From Hydrogenophaga sp. RAC07 (GTDB taxonomy: Bacteria > Pseudomonadota > Gammaproteobacteria > Burkholderiales > Burkholderiaceae_C): DNA of 64,000 bases. The stretch is taken from the NCBI RefSeq assembly GCF_001713375.1, contig NZ_CP016449.1:3782001-3846000 (forward strand). The letters are read 5' to 3'. Of this stretch, positions 48,293-57,400 are shown in pieces. Every line of letters begins with the position of its first letter. Position 1 is the first letter of the stretch. Both the position numbers and the translations under genes were made by a program. The notes under the pieces are model-generated. The model was not told the DNA's origin, did no database searches, and saw nothing but the letters and a program-made list of their open reading frames with translations.

Positions 48293-50227
48293 ATGCTGAC
48301 ATGGCTGGAATTGATGGAGGACGCCAGCGGCGCCGAGCTGCAGGCCCGGTGGCCCGACTGGACCTTCCTGTCGCCACCGGACTTCACTCCGCAGCGCACG
48401 ACAGAGCGCAACCGGGAAATGATGGAATTCCTGACCCTCGCCTACAAGGACCGGCCCGCCGAAACCACGGCCAAAGGTGAAGCTTTCCTCGGCCTGAAGA
48501 GCTTGCTGCCGTTCGTCCCCGACGAGCACCTGTCGTTCGCCCTGAACGCCTACCTCGCCCACCACCGGGCGGAAACCCGCAGCGATCGCATCGCCATCGT
48601 CAACAGCCAGATTGACCAGGAGATCACACTTCTCGGGTCACTGGCTGCACCCCACGCCACAGCGCTGAAAGCCTGGCGGCAGCTGGCCTGCCTGCTGCCG
48701 CCCCAATACCTGCGCCAGTGCACGCGTGGCCCGCTGCTGCAGTTGCGCCAGTCGTTGTACGAGCAGCACCCCAAAGAAGCGCCGTTCAAGACCTGGGCGA
48801 GCTCATTCGACAGACTCGGCAACGCGCTGGTTTCTCAAAAAGTTCCGGCAGCAGATTCGGTCCTGGAAGAAGTCCGGCGCGTGGTGCTGACCCGCCCGGT
48901 GGTGGCACTGCCCGACACCTGGCGGCACATCGATCAGCTGATCAAAACCCACCGGCTCGGGATCGTGCAGGCGGTGGTGGAGGAGCGCCGCCGCCTGCCT
49001 GCCAGCCTGCCGTGGGTCAACCTGCACGACGTGGTGGCCCAGGGCATTAAAGACGCGGCAATGGACAGCATGACGCCACTGACCCAGGTGGCCAACACCG
49101 CTGTGGACTGGCTTGCCGAAATCGAACAGCTGAACGTGGACGAGACACTGCGCCGCGCGGTGCAGACGGTCGACGCGGGCCAATCCCTGGGCGAACCCAA
49201 GACCACCGAGAGCCGCCAGGCCTTGACCCGGATGCGCGAGATCGACGCGCAGAACGACCACCGCATGGCAGCGCTGCAGGCGGCCTGGTTGCAGGATGCA
49301 CGGCCAGCCGACATGGTGGTCGCACTCGTCGAGCGAACGGCTGACCAGGCCACGGCCGACGCCGTGTCTTCATGGTCGGTGGACCGCCTGCTGGCCTGGA
49401 TCGAAGGCCCGCTGGCCCAGCCCGCCAACCGCGCCGTGGCGCTGGACCGGCGGCGGGTGGCCCAGGCCGCCAGACGTTCGCGCGCAGTGCCGGCAGGCCC
49501 TGCCCAGCCGCCATCGCAGGCTGCGGAAGAAGCACCCGAAGACCCGGAGACGCTGGCAGAGGTGGACCACCTGATCCAGAACGGTCTGGCCGCCACGGCC
49601 GAGTTTTTCCTGGGGGATTGCCGCGATCTCGTGACCGCAGCGAAACGGCTCCAGATTCCCGACAAAACAGTGCGGCCCTGCCAGGCGCTGCTGGCCGATC
49701 TGAAGGCGCTGGCCACCGACCCCACCACCCCGTCGGAAACCGCTGCAAGGGACCTGCTGGCCCGCGCCGAGAGCGCACTTGACGCGCTGCGTGTCAGCGT
49801 TGGCCACGCCCGGACACTGGACAGCCGGTTGCAGCGCTTTCAAGACGCCCTGCTCACCGCCCTGAAGCGCAACCCGATCGTGCTGGGCAAACGCCATGGC
49901 GGCGAGATTGCCTTCCCGCTTCAACCGGTCGAATGGGGTGATGTTGTCCAGCGCCTGCACGGCAAGCGCCTGGCACCATCGCACACCCTGTGGCAGGACA
50001 GCACAACCAGGCTTTCCTTGCGCGAAGACCAGGCGCTGGCGCTGTATGTGACCGCCAGCAGCGAGAGCAAATACCTGTTCGATGTGTCAGTGCACCTGTG
50101 GCGCCGCAGGGCCGGGTGCACCACACCGCCGGCGCTCAGCACCGAGCCGTTGGCGGCGATGAACACCGCCGACTGGTTCGACACCTACATTCCCTGCCTG
50201 GTGTTGCACGTGCCCCAGGCCAGGTGA
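48293..50227 (+). CDS. Unassigned 644-residue protein, tandem paralogue 2
   Basis: This is a paralogue of the preceding gene with shared landmarks in the same order: LPFVPDEHLSFA near residue 73, SWSVDRLLAWIEGPL near 359, a basic Pro/Ala linker near 375-415, FFLGDCRDLV near 437, and the C-terminal ALALYVTASS, FDVSVHLWRRR and MNTADWFDTY. Other regions have diverged, so the duplication is old or under different selection. No signal peptide or membrane segment is present. AAAGGA precedes the ATG. Function is unknown; strong conservation of the C-terminal block suggests a shared binding surface. Confidence 0.85.
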   Translation: MLTWLELMEDASGAELQARWPDWTFLSPPDFTPQRTTERNREMMEFLTLAYKDRPAETTAKGEAFLGLKSLLPFVPDEHLSFALNAYLAHHRAETRSDRIAIVNSQIDQEITLLGSLAAPHATALKAWRQLACLLPPQYLRQCTRGPLLQLRQSLYEQHPKEAPFKTWASSFDRLGNALVSQKVPAADSVLEEVRRVVLTRPVVALPDTWRHIDQLIKTHRLGIVQAVVEERRRLPASLPWVNLHDVVAQGIKDAAMDSMTPLTQVANTAVDWLAEIEQLNVDETLRRAVQTVDAGQSLGEPKTTESRQALTRMREIDAQNDHRMAALQAAWLQDARPADMVVALVERTADQATADAVSSWSVDRLLAWIEGPLAQPANRAVALDRRRVAQAARRSRAVPAGPAQPPSQAAEEAPEDPETLAEVDHLIQNGLAATAEFFLGDCRDLVTAAKRLQIPDKTVRPCQALLADLKALATDPTTPSETAARDLLARAESALDALRVSVGHARTLDSRLQRFQDALLTALKRNPIVLGKRHGGEIAFPLQPVEWGDVVQRLHGKRLAPSHTLWQDSTTRLSLREDQALALYVTASSESKYLFDVSVHLWRRRAGCTTPPALSTEPLAAMNTADWFDTYIPCLVLHVPQAR

Positions 50228-50254
50228 GCTCACGACGCCCAGCACCGCGCGCGC

Positions 50255-50896
50255 TCAGGCCGCGCGCTTGACCAGCAACAAGCTGGCCCCCATGGCCATG
50301 AGCACACCGCCGAACACGCGGTTCTGCGCCCGCCGGGCCCGGGCCGTGGCGAGCCAGCGCTGCGCACGCGAGGCGAGGAAGGCGTAACCGTGCATGACCA
50401 CGAGATCAACCCCGATGGTCGTGACCAACAACACCAGCAACTGCAGCCACAAGGAGCGCTGCGGATCGATGAATTGCGGCAGCACCGCCACCATGAACAC
50501 GATGCCCTTGGGATTGGTCACGTTGGTGAAGAAGCCGGTGACAAAGCGTTCCCGCGCGGACGGCACACCCGCCTGCGCCGTCACATGCCCACCGCTGACA
50601 ACGGTGGCGCTCACCGACGAGCGCCACTGCTTCAAACCCAGCCAGATCAGGTAGCCCGCCCCGGCGAACTTGACCACCGTGAAGGCCGTGGCCGACGCCA
50701 GCAGCAGCGCGCCCACGCCCACCCCGGCCACCAGCAGGATCACCGCCAGCCCCAGCTGCAGGCCCGCGATGGTGGCGCTGGTCTTTTGCACACCGTAGGC
50801 CAGGCCGTGCGTCATGGACAGCACCGCGCCCGATCCCGGCGACAGGGCAATGGCCCAGGAGGCCAGGAAATACGCCAGCCAGACTTGCAGTTCCAT
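50255..50896 (-). CDS. LysE/RhtB-family amino-acid exporter
   Basis: The 213-residue membrane protein has about five or six helices and the family motif PGSGAVLSMTHGLAYGVQ near residue 20, with FFTNVTNPKGIVFM in the middle. Relatives export homoserine, leucine or similar amino acids. It is the last gene of the liu operon, 13 bases after the HMG-CoA lyase gene. Export of surplus leucine or a related amino acid would fit, but that is inference. Confidence 0.88.
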   Translation of the reverse strand: MELQVWLAYFLASWAIALSPGSGAVLSMTHGLAYGVQKTSATIAGLQLGLAVILLVAGVGVGALLLASATAFTVVKFAGAGYLIWLGLKQWRSSVSATVVSGGHVTAQAGVPSARERFVTGFFTNVTNPKGIVFMVAVLPQFIDPQRSLWLQLLVLLVTTIGVDLVVMHGYAFLASRAQRWLATARARRAQNRVFGGVLMAMGASLLLVKRAA

Positions 50897-50909
50897 ATTC
50901 GTTCGCCCT

Positions 50910-51818
50910 TCAGCCCGCCCGTTTGGCCAACAGGGCACGCGCCACGCGCGAGCCGCTCGGCCTGCCCAGTTGTTCGCTGATGTAGGCGCCGGCGTCGACC
51001 AGCGCATCCAGATCGATGCCGGTCTCGATCCCCATGCCATGCAGCAGGTAGACCACGTCTTCGGTGGCCACGTTGCCGGTGGCGCCCTTGGCGTACGGGC
51101 AGCCGCCCAGACCGGACACGGACGACTGGAAGTTCCACACGCCCAGCTCCAGCGCGGCGAGCGTGTTCGACAAGGCCTGGCCGTAGGTGTCGTGGAAGTG
51201 GCCCGACACCTCGTCGATGCCGTAATGCTGCAAGGTGGCTTCCAGTGCGGCCTGCACCTTGCGCGGCGTGCCCACACCGATGGTGTCGGCCACGTCCACG
51301 CGCTGCACGCCGATGCCCTTCATGAGCCCGGCGAGATACGCCACCCGCTCGGGCGCAATGTCACCTTCATACGGGCAGCCCACGGTGCAGCTCATGGCGC
51401 CGCGCACCGCAATGCCGGCCGCGCGCGCGGCTTCCACCACCGGCGCAAAACGTTCGATGCTCTCGGCGATCGAGCAGTTGATGTTCTTCTGGCTGAAGGC
51501 CTCGCTGGCCGCGGCGAACACCACGATCTCGTCAGGCCGGTCGAGCACGGCCGCCTCGAATCCCTTGAGGTTGGGGGTGAGCACCGAGTAACGCACACCG
51601 CCCTGGCGCGACAGACCCGCCATCACCTCGTGGTTGTCCGCCATCTGCGGCACCCACTTGGGGCTCACATAACTTGTGACCTCGATCTCTCTGAGGCCAG
51701 CGGCCTGCAGGCGGTGCACCAGTTCGATCTTGGTGGCCGCGGGCACCGGCTGCTTTTCGTTCTGCAGGCCGTCGCGCGGTCCGACGTCGATGAGGTGGAC
51801 GCGGGAAGGAATGTTCAT
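50910..51818 (-). CDS. mvaB: Hydroxymethylglutaryl-CoA lyase
   Basis: The 302-residue enzyme splits HMG-CoA into acetyl-CoA and acetoacetate, the last step of leucine degradation. The TIM-barrel motifs are clear: DVGPRDGLQNEK at the start, SVLTPNLKGFEAA and the active-site cysteine loop GLGGCPYAKGATGN near the end. It is also called liuE in liu clusters. The ATG at 51818 is chosen from the family N-terminus. Confidence 0.95.
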   Translation of the reverse strand: MNIPSRVHLIDVGPRDGLQNEKQPVPAATKIELVHRLQAAGLREIEVTSYVSPKWVPQMADNHEVMAGLSRQGGVRYSVLTPNLKGFEAAVLDRPDEIVVFAAASEAFSQKNINCSIAESIERFAPVVEAARAAGIAVRGAMSCTVGCPYEGDIAPERVAYLAGLMKGIGVQRVDVADTIGVGTPRKVQAALEATLQHYGIDEVSGHFHDTYGQALSNTLAALELGVWNFQSSVSGLGGCPYAKGATGNVATEDVVYLLHGMGIETGIDLDALVDAGAYISEQLGRPSGSRVARALLAKRAG

Positions 51819-51831
51819 GGGGGACTCGCTT

Positions 51832-52752
51832 TCAGTAGCCGCGGTCGCGGTGCACCACGCCCGCAATCGGCTCGCCGCGCGACAGCGCCACGATCTTGCC
51901 GGCGATCTGCGCGATGCTTTCGTCGCGCAGGGTACGGGCCGAGGTGTGCGGGGTCACGGTGACCTTGGGGTGTTGCCAGAAGGGGTGGTCGGCGGGCAGC
52001 GGTTCGGTGCGGAACACGTCGAGCGTGGCGCCGCTCAGGTGGCCGCTGTCGAGCAGGTGGATCAGGTCGTCTTCAACCAGGTGCGCGCCGCGCGCGACGT
52101 TGATCACATAGCCGCCGGGCTGCAGGCGCGAGAGCGTCTTGCGGTTGAGGATGTCCTGCGTGTCGGGCGTGAGCGGCAGCAGGTTGACCAGCACGCGGCA
52201 AGACGACAGGAAGGTGTCGAAACGGTCGGTGCCTGCGTGGCAGACCACGCCTTCCACCGCCTTGGGCGTGCGGCTCCAGCCGTGCACCGGAAATTCAAAC
52301 ACGCGCAAGGCACGCGCCACACGCTCGCCCAGCACGCCCATGCCCATCACGCCCACGGAGAAGTCGGCACGGCTGCGCGGCTTGCGGTAGGACCACTGGC
52401 CGGCCGCGATGTCGGCCTCGTAGCCGTCGAACTCGCGGAAGTGCCGGATGACGGCGTGGCACACGTACTCGGCCATCTGCACCGACATGCCGGCGTCGTC
52501 CAGCCGCACCACCTGGGTCTGCGGCGGCAGGCGCAGTTTCATGATCGCGTCCACCCCGGCGCCGATGTTGAACATGGCCTTGAGGCCCGCTTGTTCGTCG
52601 AGGAACTCCTGGGGCGGCGACCACACGATGGCGTAGTCGGCCTGCGGGTCGCCGGCTTTCCAGGTGCTGACTCGGGCATCGGGCAGCAGGGCGCGAAAGC
52701 CCTCTTCCCAGGGGGCGGCTTTGGTTTGGGCAACGCAGATGGTGATGTTCAT
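51832..52752 (-). CDS. Glyoxylate/hydroxypyruvate reductase-like D-2-hydroxyacid dehydrogenase
   Basis: The 306-residue oxidoreductase resembles GhrA: it has an NAD(P)-binding segment with VMGMGVLGERVARAL, the catalytic Arg in INVARGAHLV, and the catalytic His in VTPHTSARTL. The usual reaction is reduction of glyoxylate or hydroxypyruvate. It sits between liuD and mvaB, where it has no known role in leucine breakdown, so it may reduce another 2-oxoacid. Confidence 0.9.
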   Translation of the reverse strand: MNITICVAQTKAAPWEEGFRALLPDARVSTWKAGDPQADYAIVWSPPQEFLDEQAGLKAMFNIGAGVDAIMKLRLPPQTQVVRLDDAGMSVQMAEYVCHAVIRHFREFDGYEADIAAGQWSYRKPRSRADFSVGVMGMGVLGERVARALRVFEFPVHGWSRTPKAVEGVVCHAGTDRFDTFLSSCRVLVNLLPLTPDTQDILNRKTLSRLQPGGYVINVARGAHLVEDDLIHLLDSGHLSGATLDVFRTEPLPADHPFWQHPKVTVTPHTSARTLRDESIAQIAGKIVALSRGEPIAGVVHRDRGY

Positions 52753-52796
52753 GCGCCGAGCTTAAGAGAAGCGGCCCAGGCGCGCAGTCACCCCCA

Positions 52797-54803
52797 TCAC
52801 ACGGCGGTGATCTTGAGCAGCTCGGCGCCTTCGTTCACCTGGTCGCCGGGCGCGTACAGCAGCTCGGCCACGGTGCCGTCGGCCGGCGCGGCGATGGTGT
52901 GTTCCATCTTCATGGCTTCCATCACGGCCAGCGCCTGGCCCTTCTTGATCACGTCGCCGGCCTTCACCGCGAACGACAGCACCTTGCCCGGCATGGGCGC
53001 GGTGAGCCGCCCACCGTCGGCCGCGGCCACACCGGCGTGGGCCAGCGCGTCGATTTCGGTGATCTGCGTGGCGCCGAGCGCGCAGAAGATGTGCACGATC
53101 TCGCCCTGTTGCCAGGTCTGCACGGTCTGCCGCTGGCCCTGGAACTGCAGGTCCATGCGGGCGCCGCCCTCGGTGGGCAAGGTCTCGAACTGGAGCCCCC
53201 CGCTCACCTCGCCGAAAGCGAGCTGCAAGGCGCCGTCGTGCAGGTAGGTCAGGTGCGCGAGCAGGGGTTCGCCCATGTACTCGAAGTCGAAACGGCGCAC
53301 GGTCAGACCGTGCGGGCGCCAGCCATCGCGGCACGAGAAGGGGTCGGTGGATGCCTGCGCGCGTTCGGCCACCAGCGTTTGTGCCACGGCCGAAGCCACC
53401 GCGAGCGCCAGGCCCACCTTGTCCTGGTGAAACAGCACCGCCGCCTCGCGCGGGATCAGTGCGGTGTCCAGGTTCGCCTGCGAAAACGACGCGCTGTTGA
53501 CCACATGGCGCAGGAACTGCACGTTGGTCGACAGGCCGACGATGCGTGTCTCGGCCAGCGCCGCGTCCATGCGGGCCAGTGCTTCCTGGCGGGTCGCGCC
53601 ATGCACGATGAGCTTGGCGACCATGGAGTCGTAGAACGGGCTGATGGTGTCGCCTTCGCGAACGCCGTCGTCCACACGCACCACGCCGCGTTCGAAGGCG
53701 GTGCAAGCGGGCTTGCGGTAGACCGCCAGCGTGCCGGTGGCCGGCAGGAAGTTGTTGTCGGGCGTTTCGGCGCAAATGCGCGCCTCGATCGCGTGGCCAT
53801 GGATGCGCAACTCGTCCTGCTTCAGCGGCAGCGGCTCGCCGCTGGCCACACGCAGCTGCCACTCCACCAGATCGAGTCCGGTGATGGCTTCGGTGACGGG
53901 ATGCTCCACCTGCAGGCGCGTGTTCATCTCCATGAAAAAGAAGCGCATGCCGCCTTCGGGTGGCTGCTCGACGATGAACTCCACCGTGCCGGCGCCCACG
54001 TAGTTCACCGCCTTGGCCGCCGCCACCGCGGCCAGCCCCATCTGCTGGCGGAACTCGGGCGTCATGCCCGGCGCGGGCGCCTCTTCCAGCACCTTCTGGT
54101 GGCGTCGTTGCACCGAGCAGTCACGCTCGAACAGGTACACGCAGTTGCCGTGCGTGTCGCCGAACACCTGGATCTCGATGTGGCGCGGGCGCTGCACGTA
54201 TTTTTCGATCAGCACCGCGTCGCTGCCGAAGCTGTTGCGCGCCTCGCGCTGGCAACTGGCGAGCGCGGCCGCGAAGTCCTCGGCCTTGTCCACCGCGCGC
54301 ATGCCCTTGCCACCGCCACCGGCGCTGGCCTTGATGAGCACCGGGTAACCGATGCGGTTGGCCTCGTGCTGCAGCATGGCCGGGTCCTGGTCGGCCTCGT
54401 GGTAACCGGGCACCAGCGGCACACCGGCCTTTTCCATGAGCTGCTTGGATTCGGCCTTCAGGCCCATGGCCAGGATGGCGGACGCGGGCGGGCCGATGAA
54501 GGCGATGCCGGCGTTGGCACACGCGTTGGCAAACGCATCGTTCTCGCTGAGGAAACCGTAGCCCGGGTGGATGGCCTGCGCGCCGGTGGCCTGGGCGGCC
54601 TCGATGATGCGTTCCCACTGCAGGTAGCTGTCCTTGGGCGCGCTGCCGCCGATGTGCACCGCCTCGTCGCACGCCGCAACAAACTTGGCGCTGGCGTCGG
54701 CGTCGGAATACACGGCCACGGTGCGCACGCCCAGGCGGCGGGCGGTGGCGGCCACACGGCAGGCAATCTCGCCTCGGTTGGCGATCAGGATCTTGGTGAA
54801 CAT
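52797..54803 (-). CDS. liuD: Methylcrotonyl-CoA carboxylase, biotin-containing alpha subunit (LiuD)
   Basis: The 668-residue subunit has biotin carboxylase (about 1-450: ILIANRGEIACRVAATARRL, GYGFLSEN, KASAGGGGKGMR), a linking BT region and a C-terminal biotin carrier domain with EAMKMEH, biotin lysine near residue 633. With LiuB it carboxylates 3-methylcrotonyl-CoA in leucine degradation. Alternative substrates such as geranyl-CoA cannot be ruled out by sequence reading. It shares one base with the DUF4126 gene upstream (TGATG). Confidence 0.93.
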   Translation of the reverse strand: MFTKILIANRGEIACRVAATARRLGVRTVAVYSDADASAKFVAACDEAVHIGGSAPKDSYLQWERIIEAAQATGAQAIHPGYGFLSENDAFANACANAGIAFIGPPASAILAMGLKAESKQLMEKAGVPLVPGYHEADQDPAMLQHEANRIGYPVLIKASAGGGGKGMRAVDKAEDFAAALASCQREARNSFGSDAVLIEKYVQRPRHIEIQVFGDTHGNCVYLFERDCSVQRRHQKVLEEAPAPGMTPEFRQQMGLAAVAAAKAVNYVGAGTVEFIVEQPPEGGMRFFFMEMNTRLQVEHPVTEAITGLDLVEWQLRVASGEPLPLKQDELRIHGHAIEARICAETPDNNFLPATGTLAVYRKPACTAFERGVVRVDDGVREGDTISPFYDSMVAKLIVHGATRQEALARMDAALAETRIVGLSTNVQFLRHVVNSASFSQANLDTALIPREAAVLFHQDKVGLALAVASAVAQTLVAERAQASTDPFSCRDGWRPHGLTVRRFDFEYMGEPLLAHLTYLHDGALQLAFGEVSGGLQFETLPTEGGARMDLQFQGQRQTVQTWQQGEIVHIFCALGATQITEIDALAHAGVAAADGGRLTAPMPGKVLSFAVKAGDVIKKGQALAVMEAMKMEHTIAAPADGTVAELLYAPGDQVNEGAELLKITAV

Positions 54804-55432
54804 CAGGCTTCCTTGACAGGTCCGGAGAAGAAACGCTGCGCACGGCGAAACACCGCGCGCAGGAATTTGAAAAGCATCCAGGTGACGATCCACATCAGCA
54901 CCACGGTGATGAGCAGCAGCACACCGAAGGCCACGGGGTGGTTCGTGGCCAGCCAGATGGCACCGACCACCAGGCCGTCTTCCACCAGGCTCATGGCGAT
55001 GTTGGAAAACGGTTCGGGCGAGGCGTTGATGGCCGCGCGCGTGGTGGTCTTGGCGGCCTGGCTGGTGGCGGCGAGCGAGCCGCCCAGCAGCGCGGCGGCC
55101 AGGGCCATGGCACCGCTGTCGGCGCCGAACACGCCGGCCGCCAGCGCGGCGCCGGCAGGAATGCGCACCACGCTGTTGACCATGTCCCACAGCGAATCGA
55201 CCACTGGAATCTTGTCGGCGAAGAACTCGACGAACAGCATGAAGCCGCTGGCCCCGAGCAGTGCCGGGTGCTGCAGCACCTGCAGGCCGGCGGGCAGCTC
55301 CATCCAGCCCGCCGCACCTGCCATGCCGACCAGGAACACCACCGCGTACAGACGGAAACCACTGGCCCAGCCGAGCGCGCCCGCCAGAGCCATCAGCTCG
55401 GGCGTTCCCAGGGACGCGAGGGCTTCCGTCAT
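54803..55432 (-). CDS. DUF4126 membrane protein
   Basis: The 209-residue hydrophobic protein has about five or six membrane helices with Gly/Ala-rich motifs (LAGALGWASGFRLYAVVFLVG near the start). The family is conserved but of unknown function. Its stop overlaps the liuD start by one base, so it is coupled to leucine-degradation genes; the reason is not clear. Confidence 0.8.
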   Translation of the reverse strand: MTEALASLGTPELMALAGALGWASGFRLYAVVFLVGMAGAAGWMELPAGLQVLQHPALLGASGFMLFVEFFADKIPVVDSLWDMVNSVVRIPAGAALAAGVFGADSGAMALAAALLGGSLAATSQAAKTTTRAAINASPEPFSNIAMSLVEDGLVVGAIWLATNHPVAFGVLLLITVVLMWIVTWMLFKFLRAVFRRAQRFFSGPVKEA

Positions 55433-55438
55433 GAACGA

Positions 55439-56230
55439 TCAGCTCTGGGGCAACCAGCCGGGCGGGCGTTTGCCCAGAAACGACTGCAGGCCTTCGCGGC
55501 CTTCATCGCTGGCGCGCACGTCGGCGATGCGGCGCGCGGTCTCGCTGCGCAGCTCGGCCGTGATGGGCACGCCGCTCACGTCGCGCACCAGGCGTTTGCA
55601 CTCGCGCGAAGCCTTGGGACCGTTGGCCACCAGCGTGGCCACGATCTCGTCGACCTTCGCATCCAGCGTCTCGGGCGTGGCCAGCTCGTGCACCATGCCC
55701 AGCGCGTGCGCGCGCACCGCGCTGAAGCGTTCGGCTGTGAGCATGTAGCGGCGCGAAGCCTGCACGCCCAAGGCTCGCGCCACGTAGGGGCTGATGGTCG
55801 CGGGCAGCAGGCCCAGGCGCGCCTCGGAGAGGCAGAAGGTCGCCCCCTCCACCGCCACCAGCACGTCGCAAATGGCGGCCAGCCCCATGCCGCCAGCGTA
55901 ACAGTCGCCCTGCACCCGGCCCACCACCGGCACCGGGCACTGGTCCAGCGTCCACAGCATGTCGGCGAGCTTCTGCGCGTCGGCGCGGTTCTCGTCCCAG
56001 CTGTAGCCGGCCATGGCCTTCATCCAGTTGAGGTCGGCGCCGGCGCAGAAGGCCTTGCCGTGGGCACCGAGCACGACCACGCGCAGGTCGTCGTCTTTGG
56101 ACAGGGTTTCAAAGGTGGCGGTCAACGCAGCGATCACGTCGTCGTTGAACGCGTTGCGCACATCGGGGCGGTTGAGCCACACATGCGCCACATGGGCGCC
56201 GGGGCGGGTCACATCCAGCACGTTGGTCAT
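55439..56230 (-). CDS. liuC: Enoyl-CoA hydratase/isomerase family (methylglutaconyl-CoA hydratase, LiuC-like)
   Basis: The 263-residue crotonase-fold enzyme has the oxyanion-hole segment GKAFCAGADLNWMK and GDCYAGGMGLAAICDVLVA with the conserved Gly-Gly. In this operon its expected role is hydration of 3-methylglutaconyl-CoA to HMG-CoA. The gene starts 2 bases after the acyl-CoA dehydrogenase stop and ends 6 bases before DUF4126. Confidence 0.9.
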   Translation of the reverse strand: MTNVLDVTRPGAHVAHVWLNRPDVRNAFNDDVIAALTATFETLSKDDDLRVVVLGAHGKAFCAGADLNWMKAMAGYSWDENRADAQKLADMLWTLDQCPVPVVGRVQGDCYAGGMGLAAICDVLVAVEGATFCLSEARLGLLPATISPYVARALGVQASRRYMLTAERFSAVRAHALGMVHELATPETLDAKVDEIVATLVANGPKASRECKRLVRDVSGVPITAELRSETARRIADVRASDEGREGLQSFLGKRPPGWLPQS

Positions 56231-56232
56231 GT

Positions 56233-57369
56233 TCAATACCTCTTCGCCACTTCTTCGAGCATCACCTCGGTGGCACCGCCGCCGATGGCGAGCACCCGCG
56301 CATCGCGCCACAGGCGTTCGATCGCCGTCTCGCGGATGAAGCCCATGCCGCCGTGGAACTGCTGGCAGGTCTGCACCACCTCGTTGACCAGCTCGCCGGT
56401 GAGCGCCTTGAGCATGGAGACCTCCTGCACGATGTCGTGGCCCTGCGTCACGCTCCAGGCGCAGTGGTACATGAACTGGCGCGCCGCGCGCACTTTTGCG
56501 TCGAGCATCGAGAGGCGCTGGCGGATGGTCTGCTGGTCCCACAGCGTGGCACCGAAGGCCTGGCGCTGGCGCACGTGGTCCAGCGTGATCTTGAGCGCCT
56601 GCGTGCAATGGCCGATGGCCATGGCGCCCAGGGCGATGCGCTCGGTCTGGAAGTTCTTCATCACCGAGTAGAAGCCCTTGCCCTCCTCGCCCAGCAGGTT
56701 GCCCGCAGGAATGCGCACGTTGTCGAACACGAGTTCGGCCGTGTCGCTGGAGAGCCAGCCGGTCTTCTTGAGCGCGCGGCCCACCGTGAACCCCGGCGTG
56801 CCTTTTTCGACGATGAACATCGACATGTCGTGCCGCGCGGTGCCGGTCTTGGCGGCCACGAAATACAGGTCGCCGTGCACGCCGTTGGTGATGAACATCT
56901 TGGTGCCGTTGATGACCCACTCGTCGCCCTCACGGCGGGCCGTCGTGCGCATGCCCGCCACGTCCGAGCCCGCGCCGGGTTCGCTGATGCCCACCGCGGT
57001 GATGAGCTCACCCGCGGTGACCTTGGGCAGGTATTTCGCTTTCTGGGCGGGTGTGCCGGCGTGGTGCAGGTGCGGGCCGGCCATGTCGGTGTGCACGAGC
57101 ACGGTGATGATGAAACCGGCAAAGGTGCTCTGCGAGAGCGCTTCGGCGAACACCAGGTTGGTCATGGCGTCGGCGTCGGCGCCGCCGTAAGCCTCCTCAA
57201 ACGCGATGCCGAGCAAACCGGCCTGCCCCATGCGGCGCAACACGTCGCGCGGCACCATGCCGGTTTCTTCCCATGCTGCTGCATGGGGTTCCACCTCGCG
57301 CTCGAGAAAACGCGCCACCTGGTCGCGCAACAGTTCGTGGTCGGGGTTGTCGTAGATGGTGGCGGTCAT
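56233..57369 (-). CDS. Acyl-CoA dehydrogenase (long-chain/IVD-type glutamate placement)
   Basis: The 378-residue flavoprotein has the acyl-CoA dehydrogenase pattern ITAVGISEPGAGSDVAGMRT, KMFITNGVHGDLYF and RQFHGGMGFIRE-type segments. The catalytic base appears to be the Glu of QTERIALGAMAIG (near residue 243), as in isovaleryl- and long-chain enzymes, because the C-terminal position used by medium-chain enzymes is Gly in AIGGGATEVM. That C-terminal motif differs from the GAGTSE motif of typical LiuA, so the substrate may not be isovaleryl-CoA; a citronellyl-CoA (AtuD-like) or other acyl-CoA is possible. Confidence 0.9.
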   Translation of the reverse strand: MTATIYDNPDHELLRDQVARFLEREVEPHAAAWEETGMVPRDVLRRMGQAGLLGIAFEEAYGGADADAMTNLVFAEALSQSTFAGFIITVLVHTDMAGPHLHHAGTPAQKAKYLPKVTAGELITAVGISEPGAGSDVAGMRTTARREGDEWVINGTKMFITNGVHGDLYFVAAKTGTARHDMSMFIVEKGTPGFTVGRALKKTGWLSSDTAELVFDNVRIPAGNLLGEEGKGFYSVMKNFQTERIALGAMAIGHCTQALKITLDHVRQRQAFGATLWDQQTIRQRLSMLDAKVRAARQFMYHCAWSVTQGHDIVQEVSMLKALTGELVNEVVQTCQQFHGGMGFIRETAIERLWRDARVLAIGGGATEVMLEEVAKRY

Positions 57370-57400
57370 GGGTGTGTCTCGTTCGTTGTGTTTGTCGTCG

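Noticed and set aside
50228..50260. GC-rich hairpin between the second paralogue and the LysE-type gene as a terminator
   Set aside because: The GCGCGC-rich stem overlaps the stop codon of the exporter and lacks a T run, so it cannot be separated from ordinary GC-rich sequence.
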